Shown here one piece after another: positions 25,758-33,506 of a DNA stretch of 64,000 nucleotides. The translations under genes and the position numbers were made by a program. The notes under the pieces are model-generated. The model was not told the origin of the DNA. It searched no databases and was given only the letters and a program-made list of their open reading frames with translations. Source of the stretch: Leifsonia sp. ku-ls (GTDB lineage Bacteria > Actinomycetota > Actinomycetes > Actinomycetales > Microbacteriaceae). Position 1 is the stretch's first letter. Each line of letters begins with the position of its first letter. The stretch is taken from the NCBI GenBank assembly GCA_003367665.1, contig QKXI01000009.1, positions 124,100-188,099 on the forward strand, written 5' to 3'.

Positions 25758-26945
25758 ATGACCGACGACAAGCCGCGGCTGCGGGTCGCGATGATCGGCT
25801 ACGGGTTCATGGGCGCCGCCCACTCGCAGGGCTGGCGCACCGCGCCACGGTTCTTCGACCTCCCGTTCGAGCCGGAGCTCTCCGTCATCGTCGGGCGCGA
25901 CGCCGCCCGGGTCGAAGACGCTCGCGTCCGCTTCGGCTGGCAGCGCGCCGCGACCGACTGGCGCGCCGTCGTCGACGACCCCGACATCGACGTGGTCGAC
26001 GTCTGCACGCCGGGGGACAGCCACGCCGAGATCGCGATCGCCGCGCTGGAGGCAGGGAAGCACGTCCTCTGCGAGAAGCCGCTCGCCAACACCGTGGAGG
26101 AGGCCGAGGCGATGACCGCCGCGGCCGAGCGTGCCGCCGAGAGCGGCATCCGCTCGATGGTCGGCTTCAGCTACCGCCGCGTGCCGGCGATCGGCCTGGC
26201 CCGGTCGCTCGTGCGGGAGGGCCGGCTCGGCGAGATCCGCCAGGTCCGCGCGCTCTACCTGCAGGACTGGCTGTGCGACGAGGACGGCCCGATGACCTGG
26301 CGGCTCGACAAGGCGCTGGCCGGCTCCGGCTCGCTCGGCGACATCGGTGCGCACGCCGTCGACCTCGTCGAGCACCTGACCGGCTCGCGGCTGACCGGCG
26401 TCTCCGGGACGCTGGCGACCTTCGTCGAGGAGCGCCCGCTGCTCGCGGAGGGCGTCGGGCTATCGGGCACCGCCTCGGCCGAGCGCGGCCGGGTCACGGT
26501 CGACGACGCCGCCTGGTTCACCGCGCGCCTGTCGGGCGGCGGGGCGGACGGCGCGATCGGCGCGTTCGAGGCGACGCGCTACGCGACCGGCCGCAAGAAC
26601 GCCCTCCGGATCGAGCTGAGCGGCTCCCGCGGCGCCATCGCTTTCGACCTGGAGCGGATGAACGAGCTCGAGTTCTACGACGCGACCGCCCCCGCGGGCG
26701 AGCAGGGCTTCACCCGCATCATCGCGACCGAGCCGGAGCACCCGTACATGGCGAACTGGTGGCCGACGGGGCATGCCATCGGCTACGAGCACGCGTTCAG
26801 TCACGAGGTGGTCGACTTCGTCACCGCCGTCGCCGCGGGCTCCGACCCCGAGCCGTCCTTCGCCGACGGCCTCCACATCCAGCGCGTCCTGGAGGCCGTC
26901 GAGCGCAGCGCCGCCGCCTCCTCCGCCTGGACCCCGATCCCCTGA
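25758..26945 (+). CDS. Gfo/Idh/MocA-family oxidoreductase
   Basis: A 395-residue NAD(P)-dependent sugar or polyol dehydrogenase. The Rossmann start is RVAMIGYGFMGAAHSQGW, followed by VVDVCTPGDSHAEIAIAALE and the dinucleotide-binding EKPLANT motif. The C-terminal domain carries GDIGAHAVDLVEHL, the catalytic Asp/His region. First gene of a three-gene cassette with ThuA and a second Gfo/Idh enzyme. The substrate is unknown; a 3-keto-sugar pathway is a reasonable guess because ThuA and Gfo/Idh enzymes take part in such pathways. Confidence 0.9.
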   Translation: MTDDKPRLRVAMIGYGFMGAAHSQGWRTAPRFFDLPFEPELSVIVGRDAARVEDARVRFGWQRAATDWRAVVDDPDIDVVDVCTPGDSHAEIAIAALEAGKHVLCEKPLANTVEEAEAMTAAAERAAESGIRSMVGFSYRRVPAIGLARSLVREGRLGEIRQVRALYLQDWLCDEDGPMTWRLDKALAGSGSLGDIGAHAVDLVEHLTGSRLTGVSGTLATFVEERPLLAEGVGLSGTASAERGRVTVDDAAWFTARLSGGGADGAIGAFEATRYATGRKNALRIELSGSRGAIAFDLERMNELEFYDATAPAGEQGFTRIIATEPEHPYMANWWPTGHAIGYEHAFSHEVVDFVTAVAAGSDPEPSFADGLHIQRVLEAVERSAAASSAWTPIP

Positions 26946-26989
26946 CCCCCCGGCCGACGCCGGCGGACGTGACCACGAGGAAGGACAGC

Positions 26990-27682
26990 ATGAGCAGGCA
27001 GGCGCTGATGGTGCGCGGAGGATGGGACGGGCACATGCCCGTCGAGACGACGGACCTGTTCCGGCCGTTCCTGCGCGACAACGGCTTCGACGTGCGGGTG
27101 GAGGAGGGCACCGCCGTGTACGCGGACGAGGAGTACATGGCGACCGTCGACCTCATCGTGCAGGTCAACACCATGAATACGATCGAGGACGCGGAGTTCG
27201 ACGGCCTCCGCACCGCCGTGCTGAACGGCACGGGCATGGCGGGATGGCACGGCGGCATCGCGGACTCCTACCGGAACAACGCCGACTACCTGCACATGAT
27301 CGGCGGTCAGTTCGCCCACCACGCGGGCAAGGACCCGGCCGAGCGCGTCGGCGACCAGTCGGACAACTACATCCCGTACACCGTGCACATCACCGAGTAC
27401 GGAAAGACGCACCCGATCACCGCCGGGATCGACGACTTCGACCTCGTCACCGAGCAGTACTGGGTGCTGAGCGACGAGTACAACGACGTGCTCGCCACGA
27501 CGACCCAGGCCGTGCGCCCGTGGGACGCGTGGAACCGTCCCGTCACCTCCCCGGCCATCTGGACCCGGCAGTGGGGAAAGGGCCGCATCTTCGTGTCGGC
27601 CCCGGGCCACCGGCTGGAGATCGTCGAGAGCGAGCCGGTGCGCACCATCATCGAGAGGGGGATGCTGTGGGCCGCCCGCTGA
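26990..27682 (+). CDS. ThuA-like protein
   Basis: A 230-residue protein with the glutamine amidotransferase-like fold of the ThuA family (MVRGGWDGHMPVETTDLF, GMAGWHGGIADSYRNN, and ITEYGKTHPITAGIDDF). The start has AGGAAGGA about 6 bases upstream. ThuA proteins in trehalose and disaccharide utilisation loci act with Gfo/Idh oxidoreductases on 3-keto sugars. It overlaps the next oxidoreductase gene by 16 bases. Exact reaction unproven. Confidence 0.87.
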   Translation: MSRQALMVRGGWDGHMPVETTDLFRPFLRDNGFDVRVEEGTAVYADEEYMATVDLIVQVNTMNTIEDAEFDGLRTAVLNGTGMAGWHGGIADSYRNNADYLHMIGGQFAHHAGKDPAERVGDQSDNYIPYTVHITEYGKTHPITAGIDDFDLVTEQYWVLSDEYNDVLATTTQAVRPWDAWNRPVTSPAIWTRQWGKGRIFVSAPGHRLEIVESEPVRTIIERGMLWAAR

Positions 27683-28764
27683 ACGTCGGCGTCGTCGGCG
27701 TCGGCGTCATCAGCCGCCAGTACTTCGAGCACTTCCCGCAGCTGCCGAATCTGCGGCTCACCGCCGTGGCCGACCTCGACCTCGATCGGGCGTCCGCGGT
27801 CGCCGAGGAGCAGGGCGTCGTCGCGCTGAGCGTCGACGACCTCCTTGCCGACGAGCGGGTGGACGCGGTGCTCAACCTGACCATCCCGCAGGCGCACGCC
27901 GACGTCGCCCTCCGCGCGCTCGCCGCCGGCAAGCACGTCTACGGCGAGAAGCCGTTGGCCCTCTCGACGGCGGAGGCGGCGCCCGTCCTCGCGCGCGCGG
28001 CCGAGCTCGGGCTGCGTGTCGGCTGCGCGCCGGACACCGTGCTCGGCACCGGCGTGCAGACCGCGCGCGCCCTGCTCGACGAGGGGCGGATCGGCGACCC
28101 GGTCGCCGCCGCCGTCGCCTGGAGCGCCCCCGGGCACGAGCTGTGGCATCCCGCGCCGGCGTTCTACTACCAGCCGGGCGGCGGTCCGCTGTTCGACATG
28201 GGGCCGTACTACCTCACGAGTCTCGTGCAGTTCTTCGGGCCGGTGGTGCGCGTCTCCGGCGCGACCGGCCGCTCGACGCGCGAGCGCAGGGTCGCGACGG
28301 GCCCGCTCGCCGGCACCACCATCCCGGTGGACGTGGACACGCACGTCACGGCGATCCTGGAGCACGCCTCCGGGGTGATCTCGACCGTCACCGTGTCGTT
28401 CGAGGTGTGGGCGACGCAGACGCCGAAGTTCGAGGTGTACGGCACCGCCGGCACGATCGCGGTGCCCGACCCGAACATGTTCTCCGACGCCGTGCACCTG
28501 GCGACGGCGGAGGACCGCGAGTTCCGCGAGGTGCCGGTGCTCGCCGGGTACGTCGACGCCGGCCGCGGCTACGGCCTGGCCGACCTGGCGCGGGCGATCG
28601 AGACGGACCGACCGCACCGCGCCTCCGGCGAGCTGGCCTTCCACGTGCTCGAGATCATGGAGTCCGTGATCCGCGCCGGCTCTACCCACGCCGTCGTGGA
28701 GCTGACCTCGACGGTGGAGCGGCCGGCCCCGGTGCCCGCGGGCGCGCGGCCCGAGACGTGGTGA
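27667..28764 (+). CDS. Gfo/Idh/MocA-family oxidoreductase
   Basis: A 365-residue oxidoreductase. The start is GTG 27667, inside the end of the ThuA gene, because the Rossmann segment LNVGVVGVGVISRQYFEHF follows at once. The EKPLALST motif and PLFDMGPYYLTSLVQFFG of the C-terminal domain are present. It is only distantly like the first Gfo/Idh enzyme of the cassette, so the two probably act at different steps or on different substrates. Confidence 0.88.
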   Translation: MGRPLNVGVVGVGVISRQYFEHFPQLPNLRLTAVADLDLDRASAVAEEQGVVALSVDDLLADERVDAVLNLTIPQAHADVALRALAAGKHVYGEKPLALSTAEAAPVLARAAELGLRVGCAPDTVLGTGVQTARALLDEGRIGDPVAAAVAWSAPGHELWHPAPAFYYQPGGGPLFDMGPYYLTSLVQFFGPVVRVSGATGRSTRERRVATGPLAGTTIPVDVDTHVTAILEHASGVISTVTVSFEVWATQTPKFEVYGTAGTIAVPDPNMFSDAVHLATAEDREFREVPVLAGYVDAGRGYGLADLARAIETDRPHRASGELAFHVLEIMESVIRAGSTHAVVELTSTVERPAPVPAGARPETW

Positions 28765-28798
28765 CGCCCGACCGCACAGCGCGCGTTATGGTCATTCC

Positions 28799-30001
28799 AT
28801 GACCGCATCCGACCTGAGCACGGTGCGCCCGTCGTCGGGCGGCGCCACGGATGCGCTGCGCCGCAGCAACCTGGCGACCGTGCTTGGGCTGGTGCACCGC
28901 GACGGCGCGCTGTCGCGCAGCGAGCTGACCCGGCTGACCGGGCTGAACCGCTCGACGGTCGGCGACCTCGTCGCCGAGCTGGCCGGGCTCGGCCTGGTCG
29001 ACATCGACGAGGCGCCCGGCGGCGGTCGGGCCGGGCGGCCGAGCCCGGTCGTCCGCGCGAGCGACGGGGTCGCCGCGATCGCGGTGAACCCCGAGGTGGA
29101 CGCGGTGATCGTCGGCCTTGTCGCGCTCGGCGGCCGCGTGCTCAAGCGGGTCAGGGTGGAGACGGCCTCGGCCCGGTCCGCGGCGGAGACCGTGACGCTC
29201 GCCTCGGCCGGGATCGCGGGCATGCTCGCCGGCGAGACCGGCATCCGCGTCGCCGGCATCGGCGTGGCCGTCCCGGGCCAGGTGCGCCTGTCGGACGGCA
29301 TGGTGCGCGAGGCGACGCACTTCGGCTGGGTGGACGAGCCCCTCGCCGCGATGCTCTCGGAGGCGACCGGTCACCGGGCCTGGGCCGCCAACGCCGCGGT
29401 GCTGGGCCTGCGGGCCGAGAGCGCCTTCGGCGCCGGCCGCGGCGTCGACGACCTGGTCTACATGATCGGCGGAGCGTCCGGCATCGGCGGTGGCGCGGTC
29501 GGCGGCGGGCGTCTCCTCACTGGCGCGGCCGGCTACGCGGGAGAGTTCGGCCACACCCTCGTGCGCACCGACGGCCGGCACTGCTCGTGCGGTTCGTACG
29601 GCTGCCTGGAGGCCGAGGTCACGCAGCAGGAGCTGCTGGCCTCCGTCGGCCTCGTCTCGGCGGACGCGGCCGCGCTCGCCGACCGGCTGGTGGCGACCGA
29701 CGACCCTGGCGCGCTCGCCGTGATCGAGCGCGACTACCGCATGCTGCAGATCGCGGCCCGCAACGCCGTGAACGTGTTCAACCCGTCGCTGGTGGTGCTC
29801 GGCGGCTTCCTCGCCGCGCTCTACCGCGGCGCCCGCGCCCACGGCGCGCCGGACCTGCTGGCCGAGGTGGTGCACTCCTCGCGCGAGGGCGTCGCGGTGG
29901 TGGAGGCGGCGCTCGGCTCGGACCAGCTGTTGATCGGCGCGGCGGAGCTCGTGTTCTCCGAGCTGATCGCGGACCCGGCGCGCGCCCTCGCCGCGGCCTG
30001 A
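28799..30001 (+). CDS. ROK-family transcriptional regulator, XylR-like
   Basis: A 400-residue protein with an N-terminal winged helix (LSRSELTRLTGLNRSTVGDL) and a ROK sugar-kinase-like domain. GEFGHTLVRTDGRHCSCGSY and GCLE make up the zinc-binding HxCxCGxxGCxE motif. It resembles xylose repressors and is followed by a sugar importer and alpha-xylosidase, which it probably controls. It is closely related to the second ROK gene at 35844, and the two flank the importer and GH31 genes. Confidence 0.88.
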   Translation: MTASDLSTVRPSSGGATDALRRSNLATVLGLVHRDGALSRSELTRLTGLNRSTVGDLVAELAGLGLVDIDEAPGGGRAGRPSPVVRASDGVAAIAVNPEVDAVIVGLVALGGRVLKRVRVETASARSAAETVTLASAGIAGMLAGETGIRVAGIGVAVPGQVRLSDGMVREATHFGWVDEPLAAMLSEATGHRAWAANAAVLGLRAESAFGAGRGVDDLVYMIGGASGIGGGAVGGGRLLTGAAGYAGEFGHTLVRTDGRHCSCGSYGCLEAEVTQQELLASVGLVSADAAALADRLVATDDPGALAVIERDYRMLQIAARNAVNVFNPSLVVLGGFLAALYRGARAHGAPDLLAEVVHSSREGVAVVEAALGSDQLLIGAAELVFSELIADPARALAAA

Positions 30002-30090
30002 CGCCTCCGAACAGCCGCACCTCCGATTGTTGTTGCCCCGAACTAACTATTTCGGCGCGCAAACATGCGGTTCTGTATCGAAAATCGAAC

Positions 30091-30132
30091 TTGCAATCCG
30101 CTGCGACGTCACTTATGTTGTGTTCGTCAACA
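30091..30132 (+). promoter_or_regulatory. promoter and candidate operator of second sugar importer
   Basis: TTGCAA (30091-30096) and TTATGT (30113-30118) are 16 bases apart. TGTTG-N7-CAACA at 30116-30132 is a perfect inverted repeat overlapping the -10 box and the expected start site, as expected for a repressor site. The AT-rich spacer stands out from the coding DNA around it. Confidence 0.5.
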
Positions 30133-30196
30133 AAATGCATCGGAGTGGCTGCGAGGCCTGCAGACGCGCGTCCACTCCACTACAAGGAGGTAACAG

Positions 30197-31507
30197 ATGC
30201 GCAAGAAGCACCTCGCTATCGGCGCCGTCCTGGCCGCCGGTGCGCTGATGCTGGCCGGTTGCTCCGGCACGTCCGGGTCGTCGGACGACAGCACCGACGG
30301 CAAGGGCAAGACCCTCACCCTGTGGCACTACGAGAGCGAAGACTCCGCCATGGGCAAGGCCTGGAACGAGGCCATCAAGGAGTTCGAGTCCGAGACCGGC
30401 GCCAAGGTCAAGTTCGAGGCGAAGGCCTTCGAGCAGATCCGCTCCACCGCCTCGCAGGTGCTCAACTCCAACCAGGCTCCCGACATCCTCGAGTACAACA
30501 AGGGCAACGCCACCGCCGGCCTCCTCGCCAGCCAGGGCCTGCTCACCAACCTCGACGACGCCGTGAAGAAGTACGGCTGGGACAAGAAGCTCGCGTCGAG
30601 CCTGCAGACCACCGCCAAGTACGACGACAAGGGCATCATGGGCTCGGGCTCGTGGTACGGCGTCCCGAACTACGGCGAGTACGTCGAGGTCTACTACAAC
30701 AAGGACATGTTCACGAAGTACGGCATCGAGGTGCCGAAGACCTTCGACGACCTCGTCAAGGCCATGCAGACCTTCAAGGACAACGGCGTCACCCCGCTCG
30801 CGGAGTCGGCCGCCGAGTACCCGCTCGGGCAGCTCTGGTACCAGCTCGCGCTGACCAAGGCCGACCGGAAGTTCGTCGACGACTACCAGCTCTACAAGGG
30901 CAAGGTGGACTGGCAGGGCGAGGAGCTCTCCTACGCCACCAAGACGGTCGACGACTGGGTGCAGAAGGGCTACATCTCCAAGGACGCGTCGGGCCTGAAG
31001 GCTGAGGACGCCGGCACCTCGTTCATCGCGGGCAAGTACCCGATCTTCTTCTCCGGCAGCTGGTGGTACGGCCGGTTCCAGACCGAGATCAAGGACTACC
31101 AGTGGGGCACGTTCCTGTTCCCCGGCGCGAAGCTGTCGCCCGGTTCGGCCGGCAACATGTGGGTCATCCCGGAGAACGCCAAGAACAAGGCGCTCGCGGA
31201 GAAGTTCATCGACATCACGATGACGCCGAAGATCCAGGCGCTCATCGGCAACAACGGCGGCGTGCCCGTCGCGGCGAAGACCAGCGACATCACGGACGAG
31301 AAGTCGAAGGAGCTGATCGCGAACTTCAACACCCTCACCGGTGAGGACGGCATCGCGTTCTACCCCGACTGGCCCACGCCGACCTTCTACGACCAGCTCA
31401 ACGCCGCCCTCCAGGAGCTCATCAACGGCACCAAAACCCCCACCGCCGTCAACAAGGAACTCGGCTCCGAGTACCAGGACGGCGTCGACCAGATCACCAA
31501 CCAGTAA
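30197..31507 (+). CDS. sugar ABC transporter substrate-binding lipoprotein
   Basis: A 436-residue solute-binding protein with a lipoprotein signal peptide ending MLAGC. It has a very strong ribosome binding site (AAGGAGGT, 5 bases before ATG) and highly biased codons, signs of high expression. The LTLWHYESEDSAMGKAWNEA opening and GKYPIFFSGSWWYGRF region are typical of CUT1 binding proteins. It is followed by two permease genes and a GH31 alpha-xylosidase, suggesting xyloglucan- or isoprimeverose-type oligosaccharides. Confidence 0.92.
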   Translation: MRKKHLAIGAVLAAGALMLAGCSGTSGSSDDSTDGKGKTLTLWHYESEDSAMGKAWNEAIKEFESETGAKVKFEAKAFEQIRSTASQVLNSNQAPDILEYNKGNATAGLLASQGLLTNLDDAVKKYGWDKKLASSLQTTAKYDDKGIMGSGSWYGVPNYGEYVEVYYNKDMFTKYGIEVPKTFDDLVKAMQTFKDNGVTPLAESAAEYPLGQLWYQLALTKADRKFVDDYQLYKGKVDWQGEELSYATKTVDDWVQKGYISKDASGLKAEDAGTSFIAGKYPIFFSGSWWYGRFQTEIKDYQWGTFLFPGAKLSPGSAGNMWVIPENAKNKALAEKFIDITMTPKIQALIGNNGGVPVAAKTSDITDEKSKELIANFNTLTGEDGIAFYPDWPTPTFYDQLNAALQELINGTKTPTAVNKELGSEYQDGVDQITNQ

Positions 31508-31521
31508 CCCCGCCCCCCATC

Positions 31522-31594
31522 CCCACCATCGCTTCCTCGAAAAGTCCGCTCTGGCACCGCGTGTCGACGGATTAAGTGAGGAAGCGATGGTGGG
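31522..31594 (+). other. 17-bp perfect inverted repeat between binding protein and permease genes
   Basis: Arms at 31522-31538 and 31578-31594 are perfectly complementary over 17 bases (CCCACCATCGCTTCCTC and its complement), with a 39-base loop. It lies 15 bases after the binding-protein stop, inside the operon. Such hairpins can terminate most transcripts or protect the upstream message so that the binding protein is made in excess over the permeases. Its loop contains GCGTGTCG, also found in the palindrome at 13871. Confidence 0.6.
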
Positions 31595-31625
31595 AAGGGA
31601 GGCAGGAACGCGAAGGAGAGAACGC

Positions 31626-32591
31626 ATGGTCGACGTGAGCGTGCGCGCGCCCGGAGGGCGCAGACAGCGGGCGCGCAGCGAGGCGCTCGTGCCGGGGCGC
31701 GGGAGCGGCCGGTTCTGGTGGTACCTGCTGCCGGGGTTCGTCCTGCTGACGGTCATCGTCCTGGTGCCGCTGGTGTGGAACATCTACCTCAGCTTCACCA
31801 GCTACCGCGGCATCCGCCCGCCCAAGTTCATCGGCGTGAACAACTGGGTCCGGCTGTTCGGCGACGACAAGTTCTGGACGTCGTTCGGCAACTCGATCGC
31901 CATGGTCATCGCGATGGTGGTGATCCCGACCGTCGTCGGCCTCATCCTCGCGGCCATGCTGTTCGACCTGATCGGGAAGAAGTTCGGCGGGAAGGTCGCC
32001 AGCTTCCTGCGGGCCACCTACTACCTGCCGCAGATCCTGCCGGTCGTCATCGCCGCGATCGTCATCGGTTGGATCCTGCGCCCCGACAACGGCGCGCTCA
32101 ACACCATGCTCGAGACGGTCGGCCTCGGCCAGTTCGCGCACAACTGGCTGGGCAGCCCGGACACCGCGCTCGCCTCGATCATGGCCGTGATGGTCTGGGT
32201 GCAGATCGGCTACCCCGTGGTCATCTTCATGGCCGCGCTGCAGCGCGTCGACCCCGAGCTCTACGAGGCGGCGGAGCTGGACGGCGCCAATTGGTTCCAG
32301 CGGTTCCGCTCGATCACCGTGTCCATCATCCGGCCGGAGATCTTCGTCGTCACCCTCACCTGCACGATCGCCGCGCTCAAGGTCTTCGGACCGGTCTACA
32401 CGCTGACCCGCGGCGGCCCCGGCAACGCGACGATGGTGCCGAGCGTCTACTCGTACAGCGAGTTCTTCCAGAGCCAGCAGGTGGGATACGGCGCCACGAT
32501 CGCGACCGCGCTGACGGTCGTCATCATCGCCGTGTCGATCCTCTTCATCGTCGCCCAGAACCGTGCAGAGCGCAGGGAGAACCAGATCTGA
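31626..32591 (+). CDS. sugar ABC transporter permease, MalF type
   Basis: A 321-residue permease with six helices after a short basic N-terminus. The start ATG 31626 has AAGGAGAG 6 bases upstream. The EAA loop reads ELYEAAELDGANWFQRFR. Stop and start overlap with the next permease gene (TGATG). It works with the binding protein and the MalG-type partner; no ATPase gene is linked. Confidence 0.9.
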   Translation: MVDVSVRAPGGRRQRARSEALVPGRGSGRFWWYLLPGFVLLTVIVLVPLVWNIYLSFTSYRGIRPPKFIGVNNWVRLFGDDKFWTSFGNSIAMVIAMVVIPTVVGLILAAMLFDLIGKKFGGKVASFLRATYYLPQILPVVIAAIVIGWILRPDNGALNTMLETVGLGQFAHNWLGSPDTALASIMAVMVWVQIGYPVVIFMAALQRVDPELYEAAELDGANWFQRFRSITVSIIRPEIFVVTLTCTIAALKVFGPVYTLTRGGPGNATMVPSVYSYSEFFQSQQVGYGATIATALTVVIIAVSILFIVAQNRAERRENQI

Positions 32592-33487
32592 TGTCGACCA
32601 CCCTCGACCGCCCGCGCGCCGACGCGCGCCAGGCCGCACCGCGCACGCTGAAGCGGCAGAAGCCGCGCAAGACCGTGACCGACTGGGTCATCCTCGTCGT
32701 CGCCATCGTCATCGGGGTCGCGATCGCGTTCCCGTTCCTGCTCATCCTGCTGAACTCGTTCAAGAGCCCGGCCGACTACAACTCGGGCGGCCCGCTCCAG
32801 CTGCCGACCTCGTTCTACACGGACGGGATCGTGAACTTCTGGAACCGGGTGAACTTCCCCGAGAAGCTGTGGAACTCGTTCTTCATCTCCGGCATGGTCG
32901 CGATCCTGTCGGTCGTGCTGTCGGTGCTGAACGCCTACGCGCTCGGCATCGGCCGGGTGAAGGCGCGGACCTGGATCATCGTGCTCTTCCTGCTCGCCAA
33001 CATGCTCCCGCAGGAGGCGCTGCTCTACCCGCTCTACTTCATGTTCAAGCAGGTCGGCCTGTACGACAACGTCTGGGCGGTCATCATCATCTTCACGGTG
33101 ATCCAGAGCGCCTTCGGCACCTACCTGCTGTCGAGCGTCTACGGCACCTTCCCGAAGGAGGTCCTGGAGGCCGCGTCGCTCGACGGCGCCGGCCGCTGGC
33201 GCATCCTGTGGCGGGTCGTCGTCCCGATCTCGCGCCCGACGCTGAGCGTGCTGCTCATCTTCTTCTTCATCTGGACGTGGAACGAGTTCCTGATCCCGCT
33301 CACCTTCCTGGTGTCCAACGACAACCAGACGGTGCCGGTGGCGATCAGCGTGCTGCAGGGCGACCGGCTCATGGATGTGACGACCACGTCCGCGTCGGCG
33401 CTGCTGGGCCTCATCCCCACGCTCATCTTCTTCCTCATCTTCCAGCGCACCCTGACCCGCGGCATCACCGCCGGCGCGGTCAAGTAA
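32591..33487 (+). CDS. sugar ABC transporter permease, MalG type
   Basis: A 298-residue permease whose ATG overlaps the previous stop by one base. Six helices follow a 30-residue basic N-terminus. The EAA loop reads EVLEAASLDGAGRWRILW. It ends 19 bases before the alpha-xylosidase gene, so import and hydrolysis are probably co-expressed. Confidence 0.9.
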   Translation: MSTTLDRPRADARQAAPRTLKRQKPRKTVTDWVILVVAIVIGVAIAFPFLLILLNSFKSPADYNSGGPLQLPTSFYTDGIVNFWNRVNFPEKLWNSFFISGMVAILSVVLSVLNAYALGIGRVKARTWIIVLFLLANMLPQEALLYPLYFMFKQVGLYDNVWAVIIIFTVIQSAFGTYLLSSVYGTFPKEVLEAASLDGAGRWRILWRVVVPISRPTLSVLLIFFFIWTWNEFLIPLTFLVSNDNQTVPVAISVLQGDRLMDVTTTSASALLGLIPTLIFFLIFQRTLTRGITAGAVK

Positions 33488-33506
33488 CCGAAAGCACCCT
33501 CACCGC

